This document shows positions 1-6,638 of a DNA stretch of 8,863 nt, piece after piece. A program made the position numbers and the translations under genes. Where the stretch lies: contig CALHVH010000245.1 of NCBI GenBank assembly GCA_938039225.1, positions 1-8,863 on the forward strand. The letters run 5' to 3'. Within the stretch, counting starts at the first letter, position 1, and each line of letters begins with the position of its first letter. The notes under the pieces were generated by a model. That model had not been told where the DNA came from, made no database searches, and worked only from the letters and a program-made list of their open reading frames with translations. Source of the DNA: an uncultured Gammaproteobacteria bacterium (lineage in GTDB: Bacteria > Pseudomonadota > Gammaproteobacteria > Steroidobacterales > JABDMI01).

Positions 1-237
1 CATAGTGGCCACGGCCTCATCGCCGCTGCCTTCAACTTTCAGTGTGCGTACATCCGCAGTAGCTAGCAATAATCCAATATCCGATGGATTAATTGGCGAA
101 GCTTGCACTTTAATCAAAACCTCATGCTCTGCCAAGCTCGGCATAGGACATGTTGCTAGATAAAGCTTAAGCTCATTCTCAGCGGTGATTTCGGTACGTA
201 ATTCTTTATAAGTTTCTGGTAATTGAGTGTCTGACAT
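1..237 (-). CDS. Zinc-binding dehydrogenase / quinone oxidoreductase family protein, N-terminal fragment
   Basis: The ATG at 237 opens a frame of 79 codons that is still open at base 1, so the 3' part of the gene lies outside the window. The visible residues match the start of the GroES-like domain of medium-chain dehydrogenases/reductases: after a variable lead, residues 38-53 read EHEVLIKVQASPINPS, the family's 'EVLVKV.A..INP.D' strand-turn. Members of the COG0604-like group reduce quinones or enoyl groups with NAD(P)H. The catalytic core and Rossmann domain are not visible, so substrate and zinc content cannot be judged. A purine-rich GAGA lies about ten bases before the ATG. The gene is divergent from creB and shares a 137-bp intergenic region that carries a CreB-like box. 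The family call is fairly safe; the exact enzyme is unknown. Confidence 0.75.
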   Translation of the reverse strand, partial: MSDTQLPETYKELRTEITAENELKLYLATCPMPSLAEHEVLIKVQASPINPSDIGLLLATADVRTLKVEGSGDEAVATM

Positions 238-273
238 AATCGTTTTCTCGTTTGAAGTAATATTTAGGCGAAG

Positions 274-289
274 TTCACAGAAACTTCAT
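274..289 (+). promoter_or_regulatory. Putative CreB-binding box (cre-tag), TTCAC-N6-TTCAT
   Basis: The sequence TTCAC (274-278), six bases, then TTCAT (285-289) matches the known CreB/BlrA box TTCAC-N6-TTCAC at nine of ten defined bases with the correct spacing. It sits 85 bases before the creB ATG and 36 bases before the divergent oxidoreductase ATG, so it could act on either gene. The same stretch also contains an inverted repeat, GAAGTT (270-275) and AACTTC (282-287), with a further GAAGT at 254-258. An operator for a different, dyad-binding regulator is therefore a real alternative. The box is seen directly; binding by this CreB is inferred from its genetic neighbourhood. Confidence 0.55.
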
Positions 290-313
290 TAATACTGATT
301 ATCGCACATACTC

Positions 314-368
314 TATACACAGACTATTGACATAATTAATACTCACTATAAGTCTTGAAGGCTATAAT
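314..368 (+). promoter_or_regulatory. Candidate promoter elements for creBC
   Basis: Three sigma-70-like elements are visible between the CreB-like box and creB, and I cannot choose among them. TATACA at 314-319 lies 24 bases downstream of the box and could be the -10 of an activator-dependent promoter without a good -35. A consensus TTGACA stands at 327-332, followed by TATAAG at 347-352, but their 14-base spacer is shorter than usual. A perfect TATAAT at 363-368 ends six bases before the creB ATG and has no good -35. Its use would give a transcript starting at or near the start codon. The positions are certain; their roles are inferred. Confidence 0.3.
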
Positions 369-374
369 AAAGCT

Positions 375-1052
375 ATGCAAAAAATACTCATCATCGAAGA
401 CGAACCCGGAATCGCTGACAATCTTATCTACGCTTTAAAAACCGAGCAGTTTGATGTTCATTGGGATAGATTGGCTGAAGAAGGCTTTAAAAAGTTAAGC
501 GACTGGACACCTGACTTACTTATTTTAGATGTGGGCCTGCCTGATACCAATGGTTTTGAACTGTGCAAACGTATACGTAAAGTCTCTCAAGTACCCATTA
601 TCTTTTTAACGGCAAGAACTGAAGAAGTGGATCGCATCGTTGGCTTAGAAATTGGCGGTGACGACTATGTAACCAAACCTTTTAGCCCACGCGAGGTTGT
701 AGCCAGAGTTAAAGTTATTCTGCGCCGCTCTTCGGGTTCTAGTATGGCTACTCTCCAAGCCGAGCACGGTTTTGTGGTTGAAGAAGAAAAGGCACGTATT
801 AGTTATAAAGGCAAAGTACTGGAGTTAACTCGTTATGAATATCTTCTTCTCAAAACATTACTCTCACAGCCAGAACGTGTTTTTAGTCGTGCTCAATTAA
901 TGGATAGAGTTTGGACTGAACCTACTGGCAGTTTTGAACGCTCAGTTGATACACATATAAAAACTTTACGTTCAAAGCTTAGAGAAGTAGATGAGAACTT
1001 AAATCCAATTAAAACTCATCGTGGCTTGGGCTATAGCTGCACTCTCGGGTAA
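375..1052 (+). CDS. creB: Two-component response regulator CreB
   Basis: This is a 225-residue OmpR/PhoB-family regulator. The receiver domain (about 1-118) has the acidic pair E8/D9, the phosphoacceptor D52 in ILDVGLP, T79 in FLTAR and K101 in TKPF. The winged-helix DNA-binding domain (about 128-223) has LTRYEYLLLKTLL, the recognition region SVDTHIKTLRSKLR and the wing THRGLGYS. The runs EEVDRIVGLEIGGDDYV and KPFSPREVVARV are closely CreB-like, which separates it from PhoB, OmpR or QseB relatives. In E. coli CreB responds to carbon source and fermentation state; the Aeromonas and Pseudomonas orthologues respond to beta-lactam inhibition of PBP4. The only visible Shine-Dalgarno-like sequence, GAAGG at 357-361, is 13 bases from the ATG, which is longer than optimal. 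creC follows after 19 bases. No creA lies immediately upstream; a divergent oxidoreductase does. Confidence 0.93.
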   Translation: MQKILIIEDEPGIADNLIYALKTEQFDVHWDRLAEEGFKKLSDWTPDLLILDVGLPDTNGFELCKRIRKVSQVPIIFLTARTEEVDRIVGLEIGGDDYVTKPFSPREVVARVKVILRRSSGSSMATLQAEHGFVVEEEKARISYKGKVLELTRYEYLLLKTLLSQPERVFSRAQLMDRVWTEPTGSFERSVDTHIKTLRSKLREVDENLNPIKTHRGLGYSCTLG

Positions 1053-1071
1053 AGCTAAGCTGTATAAGTCA

Positions 1072-2499
1072 ATGAAACTCAGTGTTAGAATTTTTTTAGC
1101 CTATTTTATTCTTGTAGCTGTAGGAGCCTATTGGTTGCTAAATAGTGTGGTCGACGAACTACAACCTAGCATGAGCCAATCGGCTGAAGATACACTAGTT
1201 GACACGGCAAATTTATTAGCTGAAGTTATTTCGCGTGATTTGAAAAATGGCACCTTAACTACCGTATCTTTTTCAAACGCCTTTCAACGCTATCAAGCAC
1301 GTAAATTAAATGCTGAGATTTATTATTTACAAAAAACCAAACCAGATTTTCAAATATATATAACTGATAAGGCTGGCAAAGTTGTTTTTCATACCAATCC
1401 AAATGAAATTGGTAAAAACTATAGCAATTGGCGAGATGTTGCCTTCACATTGCGTGGCGATTACGGAGCCCGTACCAGTAGAGCTGATGCAGACGACCCA
1501 TTAAGTACTGTGATGTATGTTGCTGCACCCATTAAATGGGGTCAGGATATACATGGAGTGCTTACTGTAGGTAAACCAAATATCAGTATCCAACCCGTCA
1601 TTGAACTGAATCAAAATAAAATTTGGTTACGTGGAATTATTCTGTTGAGCCTTGGTTTAGTACTCGGTTTAATCACTGCATTTATTCTAACGGGCTCAAT
1701 CAGAAAACTCATCCAGTATGTGGAAGCCGTAAGACGTGGCGAACGAGTGAAACCGCCCAAACTTAGAGAAAAAGGCTTAGATCAATTGGCCAGCGCAGTT
1801 GAAGCTATGCGTGAAGAACTTGAAGGGAAGTCCTACGTAGAAAACTATATTCATACCCTAACGCATGAAATGAAAAGCCCACTTGCAACTATTCATGGCG
1901 CTTCAGAACTTCTGCAAGAAGAAAATATGGATCCGGCACAACAACAACGGTTTCTAGCCAATATACAAAATGAAACCAATAGACTCAAACAGTTTATCGA
2001 TAGACTTTTAAAACTCGCCTCAGTTGAAAAAAAACAAGCTTTAGAAAATACCGAAGCGGTAAATTTGCATAACTTAATTAGCACTGAAGTCGAAACTAAA
2101 TCATCCTTACTCAAAGCAAAAAACTTAAATATTGACTATGAATTTTCAGGAGAGAAGCTTGCTATCCAAGGCGAGAAGTTTTTATTGCAACAAGCCGTTA
2201 GCAATCTTTTAGATAACGCCATTGATTTTGCAATACCAGAAACCAGTATTAACATTCAATTGTCCTTGCAAGAAAAACAAATACATATAAGCATTAAAAA
2301 TACTGGCGAATCCATTCCAGACTATGCAAAAGAGCGTTTGTTTGAACGCTTTTATTCTTTACCTCGACCGCAAAGCGGTCAAAAAAGCACAGGCTTAGGT
2401 TTGAGTTTTGTAAAAGAAGTGGCCGATTTACACAACGGCACAATAAGACTGGACAATATTGATGATGGCGTTATTGCACTAATGATTTTAAATGCTTAA
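1072..2499 (+). CDS. creC: Sensor histidine kinase CreC
   Basis: This is the membrane sensor kinase partner of CreB, 475 residues from the ATG at 1072, within one residue of the E. coli protein. An in-frame ATG at 1021 lies inside creB and would add 17 residues unlike family N-termini, so I reject it. Order: TM1 about 7-24; periplasmic sensor about 25-184, including the CreC-like runs YSNWRDVAFTLRGDYGAR and STVMYVAAPI; TM2 about 186-207; HAMP about 208-255. Next come the phosphoacceptor H265 in LTHEMKSPLA, the N box with N378 and N382 (NLLDNAIDF), the F box LFERFYSLPR and the G2 box STGLGLSF. The G1 box reads NTGESIP (410-416) where E. coli CreC has DTGSGIP. No good Shine-Dalgarno precedes the start, and the 19-base gap suggests translation coupled to creB. 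No creD follows. Confidence 0.93.
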   Translation: MKLSVRIFLAYFILVAVGAYWLLNSVVDELQPSMSQSAEDTLVDTANLLAEVISRDLKNGTLTTVSFSNAFQRYQARKLNAEIYYLQKTKPDFQIYITDKAGKVVFHTNPNEIGKNYSNWRDVAFTLRGDYGARTSRADADDPLSTVMYVAAPIKWGQDIHGVLTVGKPNISIQPVIELNQNKIWLRGIILLSLGLVLGLITAFILTGSIRKLIQYVEAVRRGERVKPPKLREKGLDQLASAVEAMREELEGKSYVENYIHTLTHEMKSPLATIHGASELLQEENMDPAQQQRFLANIQNETNRLKQFIDRLLKLASVEKKQALENTEAVNLHNLISTEVETKSSLLKAKNLNIDYEFSGEKLAIQGEKFLLQQAVSNLLDNAIDFAIPETSINIQLSLQEKQIHISIKNTGESIPDYAKERLFERFYSLPRPQSGQKSTGLGLSFVKEVADLHNGTIRLDNIDDGVIALMILNA

Positions 2500-2521
2500 T
2501 GACTAACTTAAATTTCGGTAT

Positions 2522-2548
2522 AAAAAAAGCCCCAGTATTTTGGGGCTT
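2522..2548 (-). terminator. Rho-independent terminator of the leftward mscS transcript
   Basis: AAGCCCCA (2527-2534) pairs perfectly with TGGGGCTT (2541-2548) around a six-base loop, and the + strand A-run at 2522-2528 becomes a U-tract for leftward RNA. It lies 33 bases beyond the mscS stop. On the + strand the hairpin is followed by CATTCAAT with no T-run, so it should stop creC transcripts less well. Confidence 0.9.
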
Positions 2549-2553
2549 CATTC

Positions 2554-2576
2554 AATCACGGTTGTGATTATATTTT
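2554..2576 (+). terminator. Weak hairpin downstream of creC, possible terminator
   Basis: AATCAC (2554-2559) and GTGATT (2564-2569) form a six-base perfect inverted repeat with a GGTT loop. On the + strand it is followed by the AT-rich ATATTTT. It could serve as a weak second terminator for creBC, opposite in orientation to the stronger hairpin just upstream. The stem is short and AT-rich and the T-run is broken, so function is uncertain. Confidence 0.4.
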
Positions 2577-2581
2577 AGCGA

Positions 2582-3412
2582 CTACGCCTGCTTCATATTC
2601 ACATCACGTTGTGGGAATGGAATAGAAATACCATTAGCATCTAGAGCATTTTTAACCGCCTCATTAGTATCAAAAAACACATCCCAATAATGTGCCGTAC
2701 TGGTCCATGGTCTAACAACCAAGTTAACCGAACTATCACCTAAGGCTTCAACTCCAACAAAAGCGGCTGGATCTTTTAAAATACGTTCGTCACTGTTAAG
2801 CACGTCAAGAATAATATCTTTGGCTTTCTTAATATCATCTTGGTAACCAATACCAACACTTAAATCTACCCGTAATGTTCCTTGAGCGGTAAAGTTAACT
2901 AAAGATGTAGTAGAAATAGGGGCATTAGGCACAATGACAGTTTTTCCATCTGGAGTATTTAAGACCGTATTGAAAATTTGAATTTCTTTTACTACCCCAG
3001 TATGTCCTTCTGTTTGAATTAAATCACCCACTTTGTATGGACGGAATAACAATAACATTACTCCACCTGCAAAATTTTGCAAAGTGCCACTTAGGGCCAT
3101 ACCAACGGCTAAACCGGCGGCACCTAATAATGCAATGAAGGAGGTCATTTGCACGCCCAACATTGAGATAACGGTTATGCCCAACAGCACTTTTAATACC
3201 ATTCCAACCAAGCTAACTAAAAAGCCTTGTAGCGTGGCATCATAATTCTGACGTGCAAAAAGCTTTTTCAAGCCATTCATCACCATTCGAATAATAAACA
3301 AACCGATGATTAAGGTTGCTAAGGCCATTAACACTTTAGGCGCATACGCCATAACTAAATCTATTGCTTTATCTGAATATGCACTGGCTTTTTCTAAAGA
3401 CACGTTGTTCAT
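2582..3412 (-). CDS. mscS: Small-conductance mechanosensitive channel MscS
   Basis: This is a 276-residue inner-membrane channel that opens under membrane tension and releases solutes during osmotic downshock; E. coli MscS has 286 residues. Three N-terminal membrane helices are visible: TM1 about 25-47, TM2 about 62-87 and the pore helix TM3 about 90-126, with the Gly/Ala-packed run LGAAGLAVGMALSG. The beta domain holds RPYKVGDLIQ and the middle segment TPDGKTVIVPN. The protein ends with the family signature GISIPFPQRDVN. By alignment with E. coli MscS, L101 keeps the pore-seal leucine (Leu105), M105 replaces Leu109, S108 replaces Gln112, and G109 keeps the hinge Gly113. A clear GAGGG Shine-Dalgarno (3418-3422) lies five bases before the ATG. 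It follows pyrF after 20 bases and a strong terminator ends the unit, so it is probably the last gene of the hemE-yjiN-pyrF-mscS transcript. Confidence 0.95.
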   Translation of the reverse strand: MNNVSLEKASAYSDKAIDLVMAYAPKVLMALATLIIGLFIIRMVMNGLKKLFARQNYDATLQGFLVSLVGMVLKVLLGITVISMLGVQMTSFIALLGAAGLAVGMALSGTLQNFAGGVMLLLFRPYKVGDLIQTEGHTGVVKEIQIFNTVLNTPDGKTVIVPNAPISTTSLVNFTAQGTLRVDLSVGIGYQDDIKKAKDIILDVLNSDERILKDPAAFVGVEALGDSSVNLVVRPWTSTAHYWDVFFDTNEAVKNALDANGISIPFPQRDVNMKQA

Positions 3413-3432
3413 TTTTACCCTCTTTTTTTACA

Positions 3433-4254
3433 TTATAATTTGGAGATTGTATTCAAAATTGCTTGGTTCATTTGTAAAACTACGTCACGCGCTGCAGCTG
3501 AAAAATCACTTTCTTTGCTCGCATACAACACACCGCGTGATGAATTAATAATTAATCCAGTTTTATTACTATCAAGACCATGTTTCAATGTGCCCTCTAG
3601 ATCGCCACCTTGCGCTCCTATACCTGGAACGAGAATAGGCATGTCACCAGTAATATTACGAATATTTCCAAGCTGTTCTGGCCAGGTAGCTCCTACTACC
3701 AAGGCACAGTTATTATTCTCATTCCATTCATTCGAAATGGTTTCAGCAACGCATTCGTACAGCGGTTTATCTCCAACCTGTAAATCCTGGAAATCTTTAG
3801 CACTTGGGTTAGATGTTCTACAAAGTAAAATGACACCTTTATCTTTATAATCGGTAAAAGGTTTTACCCCATCAATTCCTAAATAGGGATTAACCGTTAC
3901 GGCATCAGCCTGATAGCGTTCAAATGCTTCATGTGCATATCGCTCCGCAGTGCTGCCTATATCTCCTCGTTTTGAATCGAGAATAACAGGAATACCAGGA
4001 TATTCACTGTGAATATATGCAATCGATTCTTTTAATTGATCTTCGGCATTAAGTGCTGCAAAGTGAGCGATTTGCGGCTTATAAGCACATACCAAATCGG
4101 CGGTTGCATCAATAATGGCTCTATTAAACGCAAAAATTGAGTCTGCGCTGTTGCCAATAATCTTTGGAAAACGCCTTGGGTCTGGGTCCAAACCAACACA
4201 GACCAAGGTTTTATTCTCGGTCCAGCGTTTTTGTAGTTTTTGTATAAAAGTCAT
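3433..4254 (-). CDS. pyrF: Orotidine 5'-phosphate decarboxylase, type 2
   Basis: The enzyme removes CO2 from orotidine monophosphate to give UMP, the last step of de novo pyrimidine synthesis, in the cytoplasm. At 273 residues it fits the type 2 subfamily (about 270 residues) rather than the roughly 245-residue E. coli type. The substrate-binding lysine K59 lies in YKPQIA. The catalytic Asp-Lys-Asp cluster is D93, K95 and D98 in ILDSKRGDIGSTAERYA, a type 2 signature. Phosphate-binding loops are PGIGAQGGD (about 210-218) and SSRGVLYAS (about 238-246). All key residues are present. The gene lies 26 bases after the DUF445 stop and 20 bases before mscS, consistent with an operon. No strong Shine-Dalgarno is seen: the nearest purine run, AGAAAG, is 13 bases from the ATG. 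Confidence 0.96.
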   Translation of the reverse strand: MTFIQKLQKRWTENKTLVCVGLDPDPRRFPKIIGNSADSIFAFNRAIIDATADLVCAYKPQIAHFAALNAEDQLKESIAYIHSEYPGIPVILDSKRGDIGSTAERYAHEAFERYQADAVTVNPYLGIDGVKPFTDYKDKGVILLCRTSNPSAKDFQDLQVGDKPLYECVAETISNEWNENNNCALVVGATWPEQLGNIRNITGDMPILVPGIGAQGGDLEGTLKHGLDSNKTGLIINSSRGVLYASKESDFSAAARDVVLQMNQAILNTISKL

Positions 4255-4280
4255 AATTATATTTTAGTCTTTCTAAGTAA

Positions 4281-5534
4281 TTAGTGTAGCAGATGAGTAG
4301 ATATAACATAAATTGTAAGACCAACAATACCACCTACTAAAGTACCATTGATGCGTATAAATTGTAAATCTCGTCCTACTTGCAATTCAATCCGATCACT
4401 TGTCAACTCTGCATCCCATGATTTAACAGTATCACTGATTACAGTACTCATATCTTCACGATAGTGAGAAACCATATATAGGCCAGCTTTTTGAACCCAA
4501 GAATCGACTTGTTCTTTTAGTTCTGCATTGTCTAACATGGCCTGACCAAACGATTGAACAGTATTTTGTAAACGATCACGTAGGCTTGAATTTTCATTAT
4601 TAACTTCTTTCAAAAAATAATTACTCACACTAGACCAAATTTCTCCTAAATAGGCATGCACAGAAGGATGCTCTAATAACTCATTCTTTATCGCTTCGCC
4701 TTTTGTAATCATCTCAGGGTCGGTTTTTAATTTTTCAATAAGCTCTAAAAGCGCCTTATTGAAATTATTTCTAGCTTCATGATTTTCATCACTACCAATT
4801 TGCAATACAGCTTGTTCTAGCTGCAGACTGATTTTGTTATAAATTTCTTCATCCACAAAAGAAGGAAGCCACCAAGGACTCTCTTTATCAATTTTATCGC
4901 GTAGCTTATGTTTATTAACCTGTAACTGTTTCCAAACGGCTCTTAACATAAGATCAACAAAACTCTGATGTCTATTATTAATCGTTAACAACTCTAATAC
5001 TTTAGCAAGCAAAGGTGTGATTTGAACTTCACGTAAACCATGTTGTAAATGCTCACGTGAAAATTGTTTTAGATTTTGAGTATCACTTGCAGAAAATAGC
5101 CACTGCATAAACCCTTTTGCGTCATGGGTTAAACGTTTTGCATTACTTTCTTTTGAAAGCCAGTCGCCAATACGTTGTGAAATTTGCATTCGCTGTAGCT
5201 TTGGTTGCAGTACTTCAGCAGTTAAGAAATTTTCACTCACAAATTTTGCTAATGTTTGCCCTATTTCATCTTTGCGTTTGGGAATTATCGCAGTATGTGG
5301 AATAGGTATGCCCATTGGATGTTTAAATAAGGCGGTAACAGCAAACCAATCCGCCATCGCACCTACCATTGCCGCCTCTGCAAAAGCGCGTACGTAATTC
5401 AGCCACGGTAATGCTTCGCGGTAATAATGACTAACTACAAAAATTACGGCCATTAACAATAGCAAACCAGTTGCCATACGTTTCATAGTACGCAAACGCT
5501 TTGCTTTTAATTCTGAGTCAAAAGTTTCTAGCAT
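4281..5534 (-). CDS. yjiN: DUF445 family inner-membrane protein (YjiN-like)
   Basis: This 417-residue protein belongs to the DUF445 family (COG2733), whose biochemical role I do not know to be established. A basic N-terminus (KAKRLRTMKRM, 10-20) precedes a membrane helix at about 20-37. The family core follows: FAEAAMVGAMADWFAVTALF (51-70), then HPMGIPIPHTAIIPKRKDEIG (72-92). The middle (about 105-375) is charged and mostly helical-looking, without obvious catalytic motifs. Near the C-terminus come the conserved LQVGRDLQFIRINGTLVGG and a second membrane helix (about 397-415), so both ends appear anchored in the membrane with a long soluble span between. The ATG is three bases after the hemE stop, with no clear Shine-Dalgarno, so translation is probably coupled to hemE. 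The family assignment is strong; the symbol is by similarity to E. coli YjiN. Confidence 0.88.
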   Translation of the reverse strand: MLETFDSELKAKRLRTMKRMATGLLLLMAVIFVVSHYYREALPWLNYVRAFAEAAMVGAMADWFAVTALFKHPMGIPIPHTAIIPKRKDEIGQTLAKFVSENFLTAEVLQPKLQRMQISQRIGDWLSKESNAKRLTHDAKGFMQWLFSASDTQNLKQFSREHLQHGLREVQITPLLAKVLELLTINNRHQSFVDLMLRAVWKQLQVNKHKLRDKIDKESPWWLPSFVDEEIYNKISLQLEQAVLQIGSDENHEARNNFNKALLELIEKLKTDPEMITKGEAIKNELLEHPSVHAYLGEIWSSVSNYFLKEVNNENSSLRDRLQNTVQSFGQAMLDNAELKEQVDSWVQKAGLYMVSHYREDMSTVISDTVKSWDAELTSDRIELQVGRDLQFIRINGTLVGGIVGLTIYVISTHLLH

Positions 5535-5537
5535 AAA

Positions 5538-6638
5538 TTAAGAATTCTTTATTAGCTCAGCGCTATGTGAATGTACAGTATCAACCAATAGTTTAACTTT
5601 TTCTGGAGCAATTCCAGGGTGTATGCCATGACCTAAATTAAACACATGCCCAAATGAATTCTGATTTGACTTATAAAAGTCATCTAATACAGACTTTGCA
5701 GCTAACTGTAAGTTCTCATCACTTCCATATAAAGCACAAGGATCCATATTTCCCTGTAAGGCTACTTTTGAGCCAACTTGTTGCTTAGCTAGATCAATCG
5801 AGTACGTCCAATCTAGTCCTAAAGCATCTGGTCGTGCGGCATCAGAACAATCAACCATGCTCTCTAACCATTGCGCCCCACCTTTAGTAAACAAAATAAC
5901 TGGAATTTTTTGCCCTTCGTATTCTTTATGGATACCTGCGATAATTTTGTGCATATAAGCCAAGGAAAATTCTTGGTAATCAGCTGTATTTAACACGCCT
6001 CCCCAAGAATCAAAAATTTGTAATGCTTGAGCACCTGCTTCGATTTGAGCATTAAGATAGCTAATACAAGCATCCGCAAGAACATCTAATAAAGCATGCA
6101 TGGCTTTAGGGTCTTGATAACGCAGCCCCTTTACCTTTGAATAATTCTTACTAGGCCCGCCTTCAACCATGTAAGTAGCCAATGTCCATGGACTCCCTGT
6201 AAAGCCTATTAATGGAATAGTATTATTTAAGGCACTGCGGATTTTACTGACTGCATCTGGTACGTATTTGAGCTCTGCACCCATGTCAGGTACAGCAAGC
6301 TTTTTAATTTCTGCGAGTGTTGATACTGGTCTTTTAAAACGTGGCCCTTCACCTGTTACAAAATGCAAGCCCAAACCCATTGCATCAGGAATGGTTAAAA
6401 TATCCGAAAACAGAATGGCCGCATCTAAATCATAGCGTCTGAGAGGCTGCAATGTCACTTCGCAGGCAAGCTCTGGGTTCGTGCACAACGACATGAAATC
6501 ACCAGCCTCAGCGCGTAAGGCTTTATACTCAGGAAGATGCCGACCAGCCTGACGCATAATCCATATTGGTGTTTGATCAACAGGTTGACGCAACAAGGCA
6601 CGAATGAAGCGATCATTCTTGAGGGTATTATTTGACAT
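5538..6638 (-). CDS. hemE: Uroporphyrinogen decarboxylase
   Basis: HemE converts uroporphyrinogen III to coproporphyrinogen III by four decarboxylations in cytoplasmic heme synthesis. The 366-residue protein is slightly longer than the E. coli enzyme (about 354) and aligns throughout. The N-terminal signature IWIMRQAGRHLPEY (25-38) carries the substrate-binding arginines R29 and R33. FSDIL holds the catalytic aspartate D79, TYMVEGG holds Y156, FDSWGG starts at 209, and NLGHGI holds H337. Two oddities stand out. His34 occupies the position usually held by Tyr in AGRYLPEY. A four-residue extension (CSDAARPDALGL, 264-275) is present relative to E. coli. A 104-bp gap with repeats precedes the gene. 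TATACT at 6660-6655 could be its -10, but no good -35 or Shine-Dalgarno accompanies it. yjiN follows after three bases. Confidence 0.96.
   Translation of the reverse strand: MSNNTLKNDRFIRALLRQPVDQTPIWIMRQAGRHLPEYKALRAEAGDFMSLCTNPELACEVTLQPLRRYDLDAAILFSDILTIPDAMGLGLHFVTGEGPRFKRPVSTLAEIKKLAVPDMGAELKYVPDAVSKIRSALNNTIPLIGFTGSPWTLATYMVEGGPSKNYSKVKGLRYQDPKAMHALLDVLADACISYLNAQIEAGAQALQIFDSWGGVLNTADYQEFSLAYMHKIIAGIHKEYEGQKIPVILFTKGGAQWLESMVDCSDAARPDALGLDWTYSIDLAKQQVGSKVALQGNMDPCALYGSDENLQLAAKSVLDDFYKSNQNSFGHVFNLGHGIHPGIAPEKVKLLVDTVHSHSAELIKNS

Noticed and set aside
337..350. TAATACTCACTATA resembles the T7 RNA polymerase promoter TAATACGACTCACTATA
   Set aside because: Three internal bases are missing, which breaks the spacing between the specificity and melting parts. 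There is no phage gene nearby, and the stretch sits in an AT-rich bacterial promoter region. Chance resemblance is the best explanation.
1021..1071. Longer creC start at ATG 1021, overlapping creB
   Set aside because: The extra 17 residues come from the creB 3' end in another frame and do not look like a CreC N-terminus. The ATG at 1072 gives a length within one residue of E. coli CreC and begins directly before TM1.
1893..2114. 73-codon antisense frame inside creC
   Set aside because: It lies opposite the histidine-kinase core, has no family resemblance, and is Ser/Cys-rich as expected for an antisense shadow.
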